Assembly: GCF_021538895.1 (NCBI RefSeq) | Contig: NZ_JADDRL010000035.1 | Coordinates: 1-64,000, forward strand | DNA length: 64,000 nt | Origin: Streptomyces olivochromogenes | Lineage (GTDB): Bacteria; Actinomycetota; Actinomycetes; Streptomycetales; Streptomycetaceae | Direction of reading: 5' to 3' | In this document: positions 9,631-17,900 of the stretch, in pieces | How positions within the stretch are numbered: position 1 is the first letter of the stretch | Layout: every line of letters starts with the position of its first letter | Program-made: the position numbers and the translations under genes | The notes under the pieces: generated by a model | Told to the model about the DNA's origin: nothing | The model's input: the letters and a program-made list of their open reading frames with translations, nothing else | Database searches by the model: none

Positions 9631-9657
9631 CTGTGCTGTACTCCTCACACTCCAAGT

Positions 9658-9675
9658 GCTGTAGATATCTACAGC
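9658..9675. promoter_or_regulatory. 18-bp palindromic operator
   Basis: GCTGTAGATATCTACAGC is a perfect palindrome (core CTGTAGATATCTACAG). It lies just upstream of the gene starting at 9630 on the minus strand. AT-rich palindromes of this form are typical dimeric-repressor sites. Confidence 0.6.
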
Positions 9676-9887
9676 GTATGCGATTCCCTGGGTACAGCGC
9701 AGTGAAACCCGCTTCCGCAAGGGGAAGTTGGCACGTCTTCGCCTGCAGCCCACGTCACCGGCGTGCTGGTCATCGCAAAGCCGCCGCCCACGCCGGCGCC
9801 TTCCCGCCCGGCATGCCACCAGGGCCCGGGTCTGCGCCGCCAGGCGATCCGCACACTGACGGCTGCTACGACTGGGAAGACTGTGGA

Positions 9888-10525
9888 GTGAACGCAAGCG
9901 GCGGCATCCGTGGACACGCGCCCGTACCCGACCCGGGCCCCCGAGGAGTTGGCAGGGAAGGCCGGCAGATTGCGGCACTGACGGCGGCCGGCTGCGTTCG
10001 GGTCTTCACCGACAAGAAGTCAGGCAAGAACGCCGAGCGCGAGGAACTGTGGAAGTGCCTGGACTACCTACGGCCCGGCGACACCCTGGTGGTGCCCTCC
10101 CTCGACCACCCGGGCCGCTCGATCCAAGACCTGATTGCCATCGTCTCCGGCCTCCGCAAGCGCGGTATCGGCTTCCAGCCGCTGCACGAGGCCCTCGACA
10201 CCACGACCCCGGGCGGGCGCCTGGTGTTCCACGTGTTCGCCGCGCTCACGGAGTTCATCCGGGAACTGATCGTGCAGGGCACGCACGAGGGTCTTGCGGC
10301 GGCTCGCGCCCGGGCGAGCAGATCGGGCGGCCGCCGGCCATGAACGCGGAGCAGGTCCGGCACGCCCGCGCCCTTCTCGCACAGCCGGAGAACACCATCA
10401 CCTCGATCGCGAAGTTACTCGGGGTCTCCCGTACGACTCTGTACAAGTCCGTGCCGGAACTGGCCGCGGGGCGGGACTCCCTCGTCTCTGGGGACGCCCC
10501 GGCCATGAACGCGCCCCGGCCCTGA
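9888..10525 (+). pseudogene. broken serine recombinase (resolvase/invertase)
   Basis: Starting at GTG 9888 the frame reads VNASGGIRGHAPVPDPGP, then GRQIAALTAAGCVRVFTDKK, DTLVVPSLDHPGRS, and GGRLVFHVFAALTEFIREL. This is the catalytic domain of a Tn3-type resolvase. Working enzymes have YARVST at the N-terminus; here the aligned HAPVPDP puts Pro at the nucleophilic Ser and loses the neighbouring Arg. Near 10310 the frame shifts by one: the C-terminal helix-turn-helix (IGRPPAMNAEQVRHARALLA, SIAKLLGVSRTTLYKSVPEL) continues in another frame to 10525. With the nucleophile lost and a frameshift, it should be inactive. Confidence 0.75.
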
Positions 10526-10584
10526 TGGGGGCAAAAGATTCTCGCGAAGACTTGCGCAACCGTGTGACCTGCTAAAACGGCGGA

Positions 10585-10612
10585 TTTTCGCGAGAGTTGC
10601 GTAGCTAGCCCC
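10585..10612 (+). promoter_or_regulatory. conserved upstream element, copy 1
   Basis: TTCGCGAGAGTTGCG (from 10587) followed by GCTAGCCCCCTCG, 68 bp before the start at 10681. A partial extra copy (GATTCTCGCGAAGACTTGCG) lies at 10538-10557. Copies 2 and 3 lie at 25643 and 29648, each upstream of another small membrane-protein gene. Confidence 0.5.
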
Positions 10613-10680
10613 CTCGTCCCTCAACCTCTCTCCACGGCTCCGGCGCCACATTCATCCCACTGCGATCCTTGGAGAGAACG

Positions 10681-10848
10681 CATGTCCCTCAGTTCCGGCG
10701 ACGCGGCCCTGATGCTGGTCGTGCTCCTGCTCGGTGCCGCTGCGGCGTACATCACGCACCGCCACCCCACAGCCACCCAGCCACTGCTGGTTGCTCTCGG
10801 CGTCTTGACCTTGGCGGCCGCCGTTGCGGGTGCAGTCACCGGCTCCTG
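10681..10848 (+). CDS. small two-helix membrane protein
   Basis: A 55-residue protein beginning MSLSSGDAALMLVVLLLG. It has two hydrophobic segments (ALMLVVLLLGAAAAYI and LLVALGVLTLAAAVAGAV) separated by a short basic/polar turn (THRHPTATQ). GGAGAGAACGC precedes the ATG. Too short for a family assignment. The conserved upstream element links it to the genes at 25741 and 29797. Confidence 0.6.
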
Positions 10849-10960
10849 ATGCCCCTGGGCCCGGGGAGGACCCCCGGGCCCAGGGACCGGTAGCAGGTAC
10901 GGGGCCATATTGGTCTGTTTTCTGTGGCACCCAGGCCGCGTGCTGGGGCAGCATCTCCGT

Positions 10961-11161
10961 ATGGTCAACTACGTGCCCTCCCCTGACGAGGTGGCCGCCG
11001 CGCGGACCCCCAACGGCGGCTGGTCGAAGAAGCAGCTTGCGGAATGGGGTGTCCCCTGGCCTCCGCCGACGGGCTGGCGCAAGCACCTAGAGGCGAAGTG
11101 GAGCGGTGAGGACGTCGGTCCGTTGCCTCGTGAGGAGCCGGGCCAGGACGCCCTGTTCTGA
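10961..11161 (+). CDS. small conserved hypothetical protein
   Basis: 66 residues: MVNYVPSPDEVAAARTPNGG, then WSKKQLAEWGVPWPPPTGW. Trp- and Pro-rich short proteins of this type occur in Streptomyces accessory regions. I know of no assigned function. The ATG at 10961 lacks a good Shine-Dalgarno sequence, and an in-frame upstream start exists. Confidence 0.5.
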   Translation: MVNYVPSPDEVAAARTPNGGWSKKQLAEWGVPWPPPTGWRKHLEAKWSGEDVGPLPREEPGQDALF

Positions 11162-11403
11162 CGGATTACGGCTATCACGGAACGTGCAGACGCACGATCC
11201 GACGCCAATGTTCCTCAACCCCCAGGACCGAATCGGCCCTCGACGCAGCGACAGCCCCCTAGCTCAGGTGCAGAACATGACCAGCACCACACCGGCTATC
11301 TCATGCGGCGTTCACCCTTTTCGGCGGGTGGGGAACGTCTCGTTCCACGGACGCCCCTGTCCTCCAACTCCGGGAGGCGGGGGCGGGCGTCGTCGTACCT
11401 CGC

Positions 11404-11862
11404 TCACGTCTGGCACTGCTTCGTCGCGGCTCCGCTCCAGTTGCTCCACGCCCCGCCGGCCGGCCTCACATGCACCCGGATTTCGGCGGTGGCGTTGACG
11501 GGGCCGCAGACGCGGTCGGTGTTGCCGATCTCAAACGGGCCGATCGTGGACCTGCGCTGGACGATCGTGCGGCCGTTGCCGAGCTTGACCCAGTGGCCGC
11601 CTTCGCGGATCCGGAAATACGCTTCGTAGTCGACGTAGGAGGCGTGGGCGCGGGAGTTGGTGATGACGGCGTGGGCGGTGATGTTCCGCATGAAGACGTG
11701 GCCGTCCTTCCACCGTTCGGCGGAGATACAGCCCTGTGCGCCGATGTTCTGGGTCGAGACGGCGCCTCCGCAGGCAATGGCGGTGGCGTGGGCGTCTGCC
11801 GGCAGTGCCAGCGCGGTCAGCAGGGCTGCTCCTGCTGTGGCGGCGAGTTGTTTCAGTTTCAT
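11404..11862 (-). CDS. secreted protein of unknown function
   Basis: 152 residues with a clear signal peptide (MKLKQLAATAGAALLTALAL, cleavage probably after DAHA). The mature part has three cysteines (AIACGG, QGCIS, RVCGP) and ends KQCQT, suggesting two disulphides and a compact beta-rich extracellular domain. GAGAGGAACCC precedes the ATG. It is common in Streptomyces secretomes, with no function that I recognise. Confidence 0.65.
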   Translation of the reverse strand: MKLKQLAATAGAALLTALALPADAHATAIACGGAVSTQNIGAQGCISAERWKDGHVFMRNITAHAVITNSRAHASYVDYEAYFRIREGGHWVKLGNGRTIVQRRSTIGPFEIGNTDRVCGPVNATAEIRVHVRPAGGAWSNWSGAATKQCQT

Positions 11863-11905
11863 GGGTTCCTCTCGGTTCGGGGTGTGCCGAAGACCAGACT
11901 GTCAG

Positions 11906-12540
11906 TCAGACCATGCGCCGGTACTCGTTCCATGCCTTTGCAGCGGTCAGCATCCCGGTCATCCACGGTTCCGGATCGTCAGCGGTGATCTCCTCCCGGA
12001 CGCTGACGGTGGCCACCGTGAGTGTGTCCAGGCCCTCCTTCGTCGCCGTGGCCCACGCGGGCACCTGGGAGGCCCATCGCTCCGCCTTACGGGGCGTGTG
12101 ACCCTCCCTGATGAGCCACACCGCCCATAGGGCAGGGTCGATCCATCCCGCGCCGTACGACGTCCACGCCCAGCCGACCAGTACCTCCCGGTCCTGGGCG
12201 ATCAGGACGTTGGTGGGAAAGCAATCCGTGTACAGCAGCATTTCCCCGGCGAAAAGCTCCGGCGTGGGACTGTGGTTCTTCATCCGGTCCGGAGATCCCA
12301 CCCGGCCTCCTGGACATGCCACAGCAGGGCCGGGGCGACGTCGCGTACGGAGGGAGCCACGTCGGCTTCCCGCTGCTGCGTCCACGCCCGTTTGTGTTCC
12401 TGTCGCAGCCCCTTGACGAAGACCGTGCCGCCGGGGGGTATGGACGCGGACGGCGATCTCGCTGTTGAGGCCGCCGGAGACGTTTTCCGCCTTCAAAACG
12501 CGGCCGGCCCGCAGCTCGGTCTCGCGTCACTCAACGTGAG
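11906..12540 (-). pseudogene. second phosphotransferase-like pseudogene
   Basis: Minus-strand fragments of an aminoglycoside-phosphotransferase-fold kinase lie in two frames. The first gives AENVSGGLNSEIAVRVHTP. After a shift near 12430 the second reads VKGLRQEHKRAWTQQREADV...PALLWHVQEAGW. The first frame returns near 12270 with LLYTDCFPTNVLIAQDREVL and DPALWAVWLI. The usual catalytic HTD-x-x-P-x-N loop survives as TDCFPTN, and the DWA motif appears as GWAW. At least two frame changes make a working product unlikely. Confidence 0.6.
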
Positions 12541-12654
12541 ACCGAGTTCTCGGCGACAAGAAATACGCGACACCTCAACATGCGAGCCCACCAGTCCCAA
12601 GGCCGGCATTGGACCCGTTGGCCCTAACACCCCTTAACCGGCGGTACCGGGTAG

Positions 12655-13479
12655 TCATGGCTGGCTCGAACTCTGTCCTCCGCCGAGCTTGCCGAAGCAC
12701 TGGTCTGGGGGCTGCCAGTTCGGATCGTTCTTCGGCGGCACGCACGGCCCAGGAGGCGGCTCCTCCGGCTCACTGCCCCGTTGATACATCTTTGACTTGT
12801 CGGGCGTACAGCCGTTCGCCAGCTGGCAGGCCAGCTCGGGAATGGAGTTCCTCAGGTCCGGGAGGTCAGTGGCCGTTGCAGGACCCGGAGCATTCTTGAT
12901 CGTGTTCAAAATGTCGGGCGGCTCCATGCCGTGGGTTTCCGGCGGCGCGTTCCTCTGCCCCTGGTGGGACTGCTGATTGCCGCCCACCGTGCCGCAGCCG
13001 TACGGCGTATCGCACGAGTTGCCCGCGTCGGCGCCGGACCGGGGAGGCGCCCCGAAGGTCTGTGTGTCCGCGGTACGGCCGGAGGTTGCTGTGCCGGTGT
13101 GGGCTAGGCGGGCGTTGTTGTTGCTGCTGTCATTGGTGGTCGACGACGCAGCGCCATCCGACGAACTGGTCGTCGTTGTCGTCTCCCCGCTGCTGTTGAC
13201 CGAGGACGCCCCCTCGTCGGCAGTGGACTGCTCCTGATCATTGCTCGCCTGGATGTCGTTCTCCTGGTCGGCGCCCCCCTGATCATTGCTTTCTTGATCG
13301 CCAGCCCCTTGATCGTCACCACCTGAGGTGTCCGAATCATCGGCGGGCACGGCAGAGGATGCCTCTGGAAACTGGACGGTTGCCGTGGCGGTAGCGGCTC
13401 CGGCAGGAACGAGGAACACGGCGGCGCAGCAGGATGCGTAGAGAAGCCCGAGGCCCCTCCGCCGAGTAGGGGTGAGCAT
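12655..13479 (-). CDS. secreted low-complexity protein
   Basis: 274 residues from ATG 13479 (MLTPTRRRGLGLLYASCCAA), with a signal peptide ending near GAATATA. The mature protein has a long Asp/Gln/Glu/Ser/Thr-rich stretch (repeated NDQGG/QENDIQ-type units, about residues 50-125), then a Cys-containing region (CDTPYGCGTVGG; ELACQLANGC) and a Pro-rich end. This composition suggests an exported, flexible surface or extracellular protein. No catalytic motif is visible. GGGAAT 5 bases before the ATG is a weak ribosome binding site. Confidence 0.6.
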   Translation of the reverse strand: MLTPTRRRGLGLLYASCCAAVFLVPAGAATATATVQFPEASSAVPADDSDTSGGDDQGAGDQESNDQGGADQENDIQASNDQEQSTADEGASSVNSSGETTTTTSSSDGAASSTTNDSSNNNARLAHTGTATSGRTADTQTFGAPPRSGADAGNSCDTPYGCGTVGGNQQSHQGQRNAPPETHGMEPPDILNTIKNAPGPATATDLPDLRNSIPELACQLANGCTPDKSKMYQRGSEPEEPPPGPCVPPKNDPNWQPPDQCFGKLGGGQSSSQP

Positions 13480-13826
13480 GGTGATTCCCAATGTGTGTGT
13501 GATGAATGCGATGCGTTGCGGGCTCTGACGGCCCAGTCGTTCGCATGGCGGATGCATGGCGCCGATCCTTATGCGGCCCATCCTTCTCCCCTGGGCAGCA
13601 TTCCGCAGCTCAGCCACCTCACGAGCAGAGCAGTCCTGATCAGCTTCTGCCCTGGCAGTCACTCGCGGGCTCCGTCAGGGCACGCTCCACCGGCCAGCCG
13701 CAGTGCAGCCGCCCAGCGTGTAGGGGTGCCGGTAACGGGTCTGGCATGAGCCGTAACTCGCCGTGAAGGGCGTCTGGTTAGGGGTACGGTCATCGTGTCG
13801 TCTTCGGCCGATTTGGGGGGGGTGCT
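13480..13826. other. intergenic, promoter region of the NLR pair
   Basis: No convincing gene on either strand. It presumably contains the promoter for the two-gene system starting at 13827. Confidence 0.4.
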
Positions 13827-14270
13827 GTGGTCCCGGGGGCAGAGATCGCGGCGGGGTATGTGTTCGCTTGGCTGGTGCGCAAGGCTCGCCGGGCGGCGGG
13901 GCGTGTGGACGCGCAGGTCGACCAGGCGGTTGATGCGGGGATGGACCGGCTGCACGAGCTGGTCAGTTCCCGGCTGGGGTCGGATCCGGCGCTGGAGCGG
14001 GCGGAGGAGGAGGCCGGGCAGGGCGGCGAGTTGTCGGAGCGTACCCGGCGGCGGCTGACGGATTCCCTGGAGGATGTCGCTGAGCGGGACGGGGAGTTCG
14101 CCGCGGCGTTGGAGCGGCTCGTGGAGCAGCTGCAGGCATTGCGCCCCCTCGCGGACGGTGCCGCAGCGGGCGGGGACCGCGTCGTTTTCTCCGACGGCAC
14201 GTTCCACGGCCCGGTCCTGGGCAAAGGCACCCAGCACAACCACTACGGTGAGGCGCCGGGTGACCGATGA
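13827..14270 (+). CDS. short helical protein with C-terminal amyloid-signalling-like motif (candidate effector)
   Basis: 147 residues from GTG 13827. Residues 1-110 are predicted all-helical (VFAWLVRKARRAAGRV, MDRLHELVSS, LTDSLEDVAERDGEFAAALE), similar in size and character to Bell-type cell-death effector domains, though I cannot confirm membership. Residues 116-141 read GDRVVFSDGTFHGPVLGKGT plus QHNHYG. The next gene carries the same motif at its N-terminus. Bacterial amyloid signalling sequences (BASS) follow this layout: the motif is C-terminal in an effector and N-terminal in an adjacent NLR. The stop overlaps the next gene's GTG, so the pair is translationally coupled. Confidence 0.75.
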   Translation: MVPGAEIAAGYVFAWLVRKARRAAGRVDAQVDQAVDAGMDRLHELVSSRLGSDPALERAEEEAGQGGELSERTRRRLTDSLEDVAERDGEFAAALERLVEQLQALRPLADGAAAGGDRVVFSDGTFHGPVLGKGTQHNHYGEAPGDR

Positions 14271-14378
14271 CGTCCCGCAGCCCGGGAAGAGCGCCGGTGT
14301 CGGGGACCACGTCGTTTTCTCCGACGGCACGTTCCACGGCCCGGTCCTGGGCAAAGGCACCCAGCACAACCACTACGG
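14171..14378 (+). repeat. 78-bp direct repeat encoding the shared motif
   Basis: 14171-14248 and 14301-14378 differ at a single base (G14179/A14309) and are 130 bp apart. The first ends the coding region of the short helical protein; the second begins the NLR. Near-identity including synonymous positions implies recent duplication or gene conversion. Confidence 0.9.
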
Positions 14379-16683
14379 AGCGTCCCGGCCGCCAGCCGAG
14401 TGGCCGCATCAAGTGGGAGTGATCCCGCCGCGGGCGTGCTCCTTCCAGGACCGGGCGGAAACCGTCCGGCTGCGTGGGGCGCTGACGGGTGGACAGGCCG
14501 CGGTCCTGGTCGGGCAGAACACCGTCCGGGGGCAGGTGCTGTCCGGGATGGGCGGGGTGGGCAAGACCCAGCTCGCCGCCGACTACGCCCGCACCGCCTG
14601 GAAGGACGGCCACCTGGACGTCCTGGTCTGGGTCACCGCCAGCGCCCGCTCGCCCGTGGTGGACGGCTACGCCCAGGCCGGTGTCGAACTGTGCCGGGCG
14701 GACCCCGACGAGCCCGAGCAGGCCGCGCGGACGTTTCTGGCCTGGCTCACCCCCAAGGCCGGGCAGAAGCCGTGCCGGTGGCTGGTCGTCCTGGACGACG
14801 TCGCCGACCCCGACGACCTGGTCGTCAACCCGAACGATCCCGACAACCGGTACAACCTGTGGCCGCCCGCCAGCCCGTACGGCCGGACGCTGGTCACCAC
14901 CCGCCGCCGGGATGCCGCCCTGACCGGGGAAGGCCGCCGCATGGTCGAGGTCGGACTGTTCACCGAGACCGAAGCCTCCGCCTACCTCACCAGGTCCCTG
15001 GCCGACCGCGGCCGAGAAGAGCCCGCCGGCCAGCTCACGGCCCTCGCCGCCGATCTCGGATACCTGCCCCTAGCCCTGGCCCAGGCAGCCGCCTACCTCG
15101 TCGACTCCGGCCAGATCGCGGCCGCCTACCGCGCCCTGCTGGCCGACCGCACCGCCACCCTTGCCGATGCCGCCCCCGACCGTCTCCCCGACGACCAGAC
15201 CATCCCCCTGGCCGCCGCCTGGTCCCTGTCCCTCGACCGCGCCGACATTCTCCGTCCCGCCGGTCTGGCCCGCCCCATGCTCCAGCTGGCTGCCCTGCTC
15301 GATGCCAACGGCATCCCGGAAGCCGTGCTGACCAGCCCGCCCGCCCTGGCACACCTCGCACATCACCGCCCCCCAACCTTGCCTGGAGCTGCCCGGCGAC
15401 CGGGATGGTGGCCAGGCAAGCGTCAGCACCCGCTGGCACAGGCCACCTCCAAGGAGGCGACTGACGCCCTGCGGGCCCTGCACCGCCTCAGCCTCATCAA
15501 TCACACCCCAACCGCGCCCCACCAGACGGTCCGCGTCCACCAGCTCATCCAGCGCGCCACCCGCGACACCCTCACCCCTGACCAGCTCAACCAGCTCGCT
15601 CGCACCGCCGCCGACGCCCTCATATCTGCCTGGCCCGACATCGAATGCGACACCGCCCTCGCCCAGGCCCTGCGCGCCAACACCTACGCTCTCACCAACT
15701 GCGCCCAGGACGCCCTGTACACCCCCGATATACATGAAGTGCTGTACCGCACCGGCTACAGCCTCGGCGAGAGCGGCCAGGTCAACGCCGCCATCAGTCA
15801 CTTCCAACACATGCTGGACACCGCCGCCACTCACCACAGCCCAGACCACCCCGACACCCTCGCCACCCGGCGCAGCCTCGCCTTCTGGCGGGGGGTGGCG
15901 GGGGGTGCGGCCGGCGCCGCCGCCGCATTGGCGGAGCTGCTGACCCACACGCTGCGGGTGCGGGGCAAGGACCACCCCGACACCCTCGCCACCCGGCACG
16001 ACCTCGCCTTCTGTCGAGGAAGGGCCGGGGATGCGGCCGGCGCCGCCGCCGCATTGGCGGAGCTGCTGACCCACACGCTGCGGGTGCGGGGCAAGGACCA
16101 CCCCGACACCCTCACCATCCGGCACGACCTTGCCTGGTGGCGGGGGCAGGCGGGGGATGCGGCCGGCGCCGCCACCGCATTGGCGGAGCTGCTGCCCCAC
16201 ACGGTGCGGGTGCTCGGCAAAGACCACCCCGACACCCTCACCACCCGGCTCAGCCTCGCCTACTGTCGGGGGCAGGCGGGGGATGCGGCCGGCGCCGCCA
16301 CCGCGTTCGCGGAGCTGCTGCCCCACACGGTGCGGGTGCTCGGCAAAGACCACCCCGACACCCTCACCACCCGGCGTAGCCTCGCTCAGTGGCGTGGGGA
16401 AGCGGGGGATGCGTCCGGTGCCGCCGCCGCGTTGGCGGAGCTGCTGCCCCACATCGTGCGGGTGCTCGGCAAGGACCACCCCCACACCCTCGCCACCCGC
16501 GGTGACCTCGCCCGGTGGCGTGGGGAAGCGGGGGATGCGTCCGGTGCCGCCGCCGCGTTGGCGGAGCTGCTGCCCCACATGGTGCGGGTGCTCGGCAAGG
16601 ACCACCCCGACACCGTCACCACCCGGCACAACCTCGCCGACTGGCGGGGGCGGGCGGGGGATGCGTCCGGCCCCGCCGGATAG
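14260..16683 (+). CDS. NLR-like NB-ARC ATPase with N-terminal amyloid motif and C-terminal TPR-like repeats
   Basis: 807 residues from GTG 14260, overlapping the upstream stop by 11 bases. Residues 15-40 carry the GDHVVFSDGTFHGPVLGKGT motif. The NB-ARC domain follows: P-loop GMGGVGKT (96-103), Walker B LVVLDDV (174-180), a sensor-type LVTTRRRDAAL, and YLPLALAQAA (GLPLA equivalent). From about residue 528, six and a half 42-residue repeats (DHPDTLATRHDLA...GDAAGAAAALAELL) form a tetratricopeptide-like sensor. NB-ARC/TPR proteins are STAND signal transducers. The layout suggests repeat-mediated ligand sensing, oligomerisation and templating of the motif onto the upstream protein, probably for abortive anti-phage defence. 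The last repeat is truncated (GDASGPAG). Confidence 0.85.
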   Translation: MTDDVPQPGKSAGVGDHVVFSDGTFHGPVLGKGTQHNHYGASRPPAEWPHQVGVIPPRACSFQDRAETVRLRGALTGGQAAVLVGQNTVRGQVLSGMGGVGKTQLAADYARTAWKDGHLDVLVWVTASARSPVVDGYAQAGVELCRADPDEPEQAARTFLAWLTPKAGQKPCRWLVVLDDVADPDDLVVNPNDPDNRYNLWPPASPYGRTLVTTRRRDAALTGEGRRMVEVGLFTETEASAYLTRSLADRGREEPAGQLTALAADLGYLPLALAQAAAYLVDSGQIAAAYRALLADRTATLADAAPDRLPDDQTIPLAAAWSLSLDRADILRPAGLARPMLQLAALLDANGIPEAVLTSPPALAHLAHHRPPTLPGAARRPGWWPGKRQHPLAQATSKEATDALRALHRLSLINHTPTAPHQTVRVHQLIQRATRDTLTPDQLNQLARTAADALISAWPDIECDTALAQALRANTYALTNCAQDALYTPDIHEVLYRTGYSLGESGQVNAAISHFQHMLDTAATHHSPDHPDTLATRRSLAFWRGVAGGAAGAAAALAELLTHTLRVRGKDHPDTLATRHDLAFCRGRAGDAAGAAAALAELLTHTLRVRGKDHPDTLTIRHDLAWWRGQAGDAAGAATALAELLPHTVRVLGKDHPDTLTTRLSLAYCRGQAGDAAGAATAFAELLPHTVRVLGKDHPDTLTTRRSLAQWRGEAGDASGAAAALAELLPHIVRVLGKDHPHTLATRGDLARWRGEAGDASGAAAALAELLPHMVRVLGKDHPDTVTTRHNLADWRGRAGDASGPAG
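15837..16680 (+). repeat. 126-bp tandem repeats in the NLR sensor
   Basis: Six complete and one partial unit of exactly 126 bp (42 codons). They are highly similar at DNA level, e.g. GCCGGCGCCGCC and GCGGAGCTGCTG recur in each. Copy-number change by slippage or recombination would keep the frame. Confidence 0.85.
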
Positions 16684-16764
16684 CGATCCCTCACAGAACA
16701 CCGAGATCGACTCACCGATTGCGGCTCATAGCAAAGCCGTTACCTGCACCCGCAGTACGCAAGG

Positions 16765-17223
16765 TCAGCGTCGGCGGCTGGCCCGTCGGCGGCCGGCCCT
16801 TGTCAGGTCGCGGGCCCGGCTCTCCAGATCATCAGCGAGACTCTGATCAGCAAGTGGCGGAAGGCCGTCCTCGGTGCTGCAGCAGGGCGGCTTCGTTCGC
16901 TCGCCCTGCGGCGGACGCTCCAGGCCTGCCAGCTCGTAGAGGAGCGTGTACACGTCGTTGTGCGGATCGTCATCGCCGTGGGGTCCGACGATGACGATGG
17001 TCGCTTCGTCCTCAGCCGTGAAGGCCACGACCACTCGCAGGGCGCGGACCAGGTGTTTTACACACAGGCGCTCGACTATGTCCCCGGTGAGCCTGTATCC
17101 GAGGGCTCTGCAGCCTTGGCTTCTCAGCTCGCTCGGGAACTGGTCGTATGCGGCTCGGTGCGCTCGCCGCAGGTCTGTGACCTGCTGCTTTGCGAGTGGC
17201 GTGACATGGACCGTGACAGGCAC
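16765..17223 (-). CDS. RelE/ParE-like toxin
   Basis: 152 residues from GTG 17223. The pattern TPLAKQQVTDLRRAHRAAYD, ALRVVVAFTAEDEATIVIVG and DVYTLLYEL fits the RelE-like fold: two N-terminal helices, then a beta sheet with a central LRVVVAF strand. A basic tail (RRRASRRR) follows. The gene lies downstream of a helix-turn-helix protein in the same direction, the usual order for an antitoxin-toxin pair. By family knowledge the target would be translated mRNA or gyrase; nothing here decides which. Confidence 0.55.
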   Translation of the reverse strand: MPVTVHVTPLAKQQVTDLRRAHRAAYDQFPSELRSQGCRALGYRLTGDIVERLCVKHLVRALRVVVAFTAEDEATIVIVGPHGDDDPHNDVYTLLYELAGLERPPQGERTKPPCCSTEDGLPPLADQSLADDLESRARDLTRAGRRRASRRR

Positions 17224-17346
17224 TGACGCAGCCTAGTGGGCTTGCGCTGCCTCTTCCTCATCTTTGGTCAACGCTGGTTCGACCTGCCCCTTGCGTAGTT
17301 GTTGGAGGCTGGTCTTCAGGTCTTCTCGGTCGAGTAGAGCCGCGTC

Positions 17347-17712
17347 TTACAGGCGGTTCCAGACGGCGTTGATGAGGTCCCTGTTGCGGCCCGCAGCCCG
17401 CAGGTCCTTCACCAGGTGGAACACGCGGTGGAGCTGTATCGGGTCCAATCGTTGGGGGTGCTCGCTCACCAGGGACAGCACGCCCTCGGCAACCCACGTC
17501 CTGACGGTACGGTCGCTCATGGCTAGCAAGGACGCCGCGATCTTCAGGCGGACTGGCTCGGCGGTGCAGAGTGCGGCCTCGGCGACGCTACGAAGCTCCG
17601 ATGCTTCGTCCGGCTTCTGGCGCTCGATCCGTTCCGCTACGGCCTCCACTCGCTCTACGCGCTCAAAGAGCGCTCTGACCTGCTCTTCTTCTCGCTCCAG
17701 TGTTTGCGTCAT
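17347..17712 (-). CDS. helix-turn-helix antitoxin-like protein with premature stop
   Basis: 121 residues. The N-terminal half is a charged coiled coil (REEEQVRALFERVERVEAVA). Residues 76-95 (IAASLLAMSDRTVRTWVAEG) form a MerR/excisionase-type helix-turn-helix. The frame stops at TAA 17347-17349 after INAVWNRL. The same frame then continues open for 37 codons (DAALLDREDLKTSLQQLRKG...DEEEAAQAH) to TAG 17233-17235, just before the toxin-like start. One C-to-T change (CAA to TAA) would explain this. The intact form was probably about 159 residues. Confidence 0.6.
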   Translation of the reverse strand: MTQTLEREEEQVRALFERVERVEAVAERIERQKPDEASELRSVAEAALCTAEPVRLKIAASLLAMSDRTVRTWVAEGVLSLVSEHPQRLDPIQLHRVFHLVKDLRAAGRNRDLINAVWNRL

Positions 17713-17900
17713 GGCTACCTCCCCCTGTTCCTTACTTCAAAATATCCGAGGTTATTTAGAAGTTGCAATGGGAGTAGCAACCCGTGACGTAAAGACGCTG
17801 CCTCCCCTCGGGCCGCTGTCCCATGCAAACAGGGTGGGCGCCATGACGAGGCGCGCTTGCGCAGGGGCCTACTGCCAGTGAGCTGCGGCATTTCCCGTCC

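Noticed and set aside
14074..14259. 62-codon N-terminal extension of the NLR
   Set aside because: It overlaps the upstream gene in another frame and has shadow composition; GTG 14260 couples with the upstream stop and places the motif near the N-terminus.
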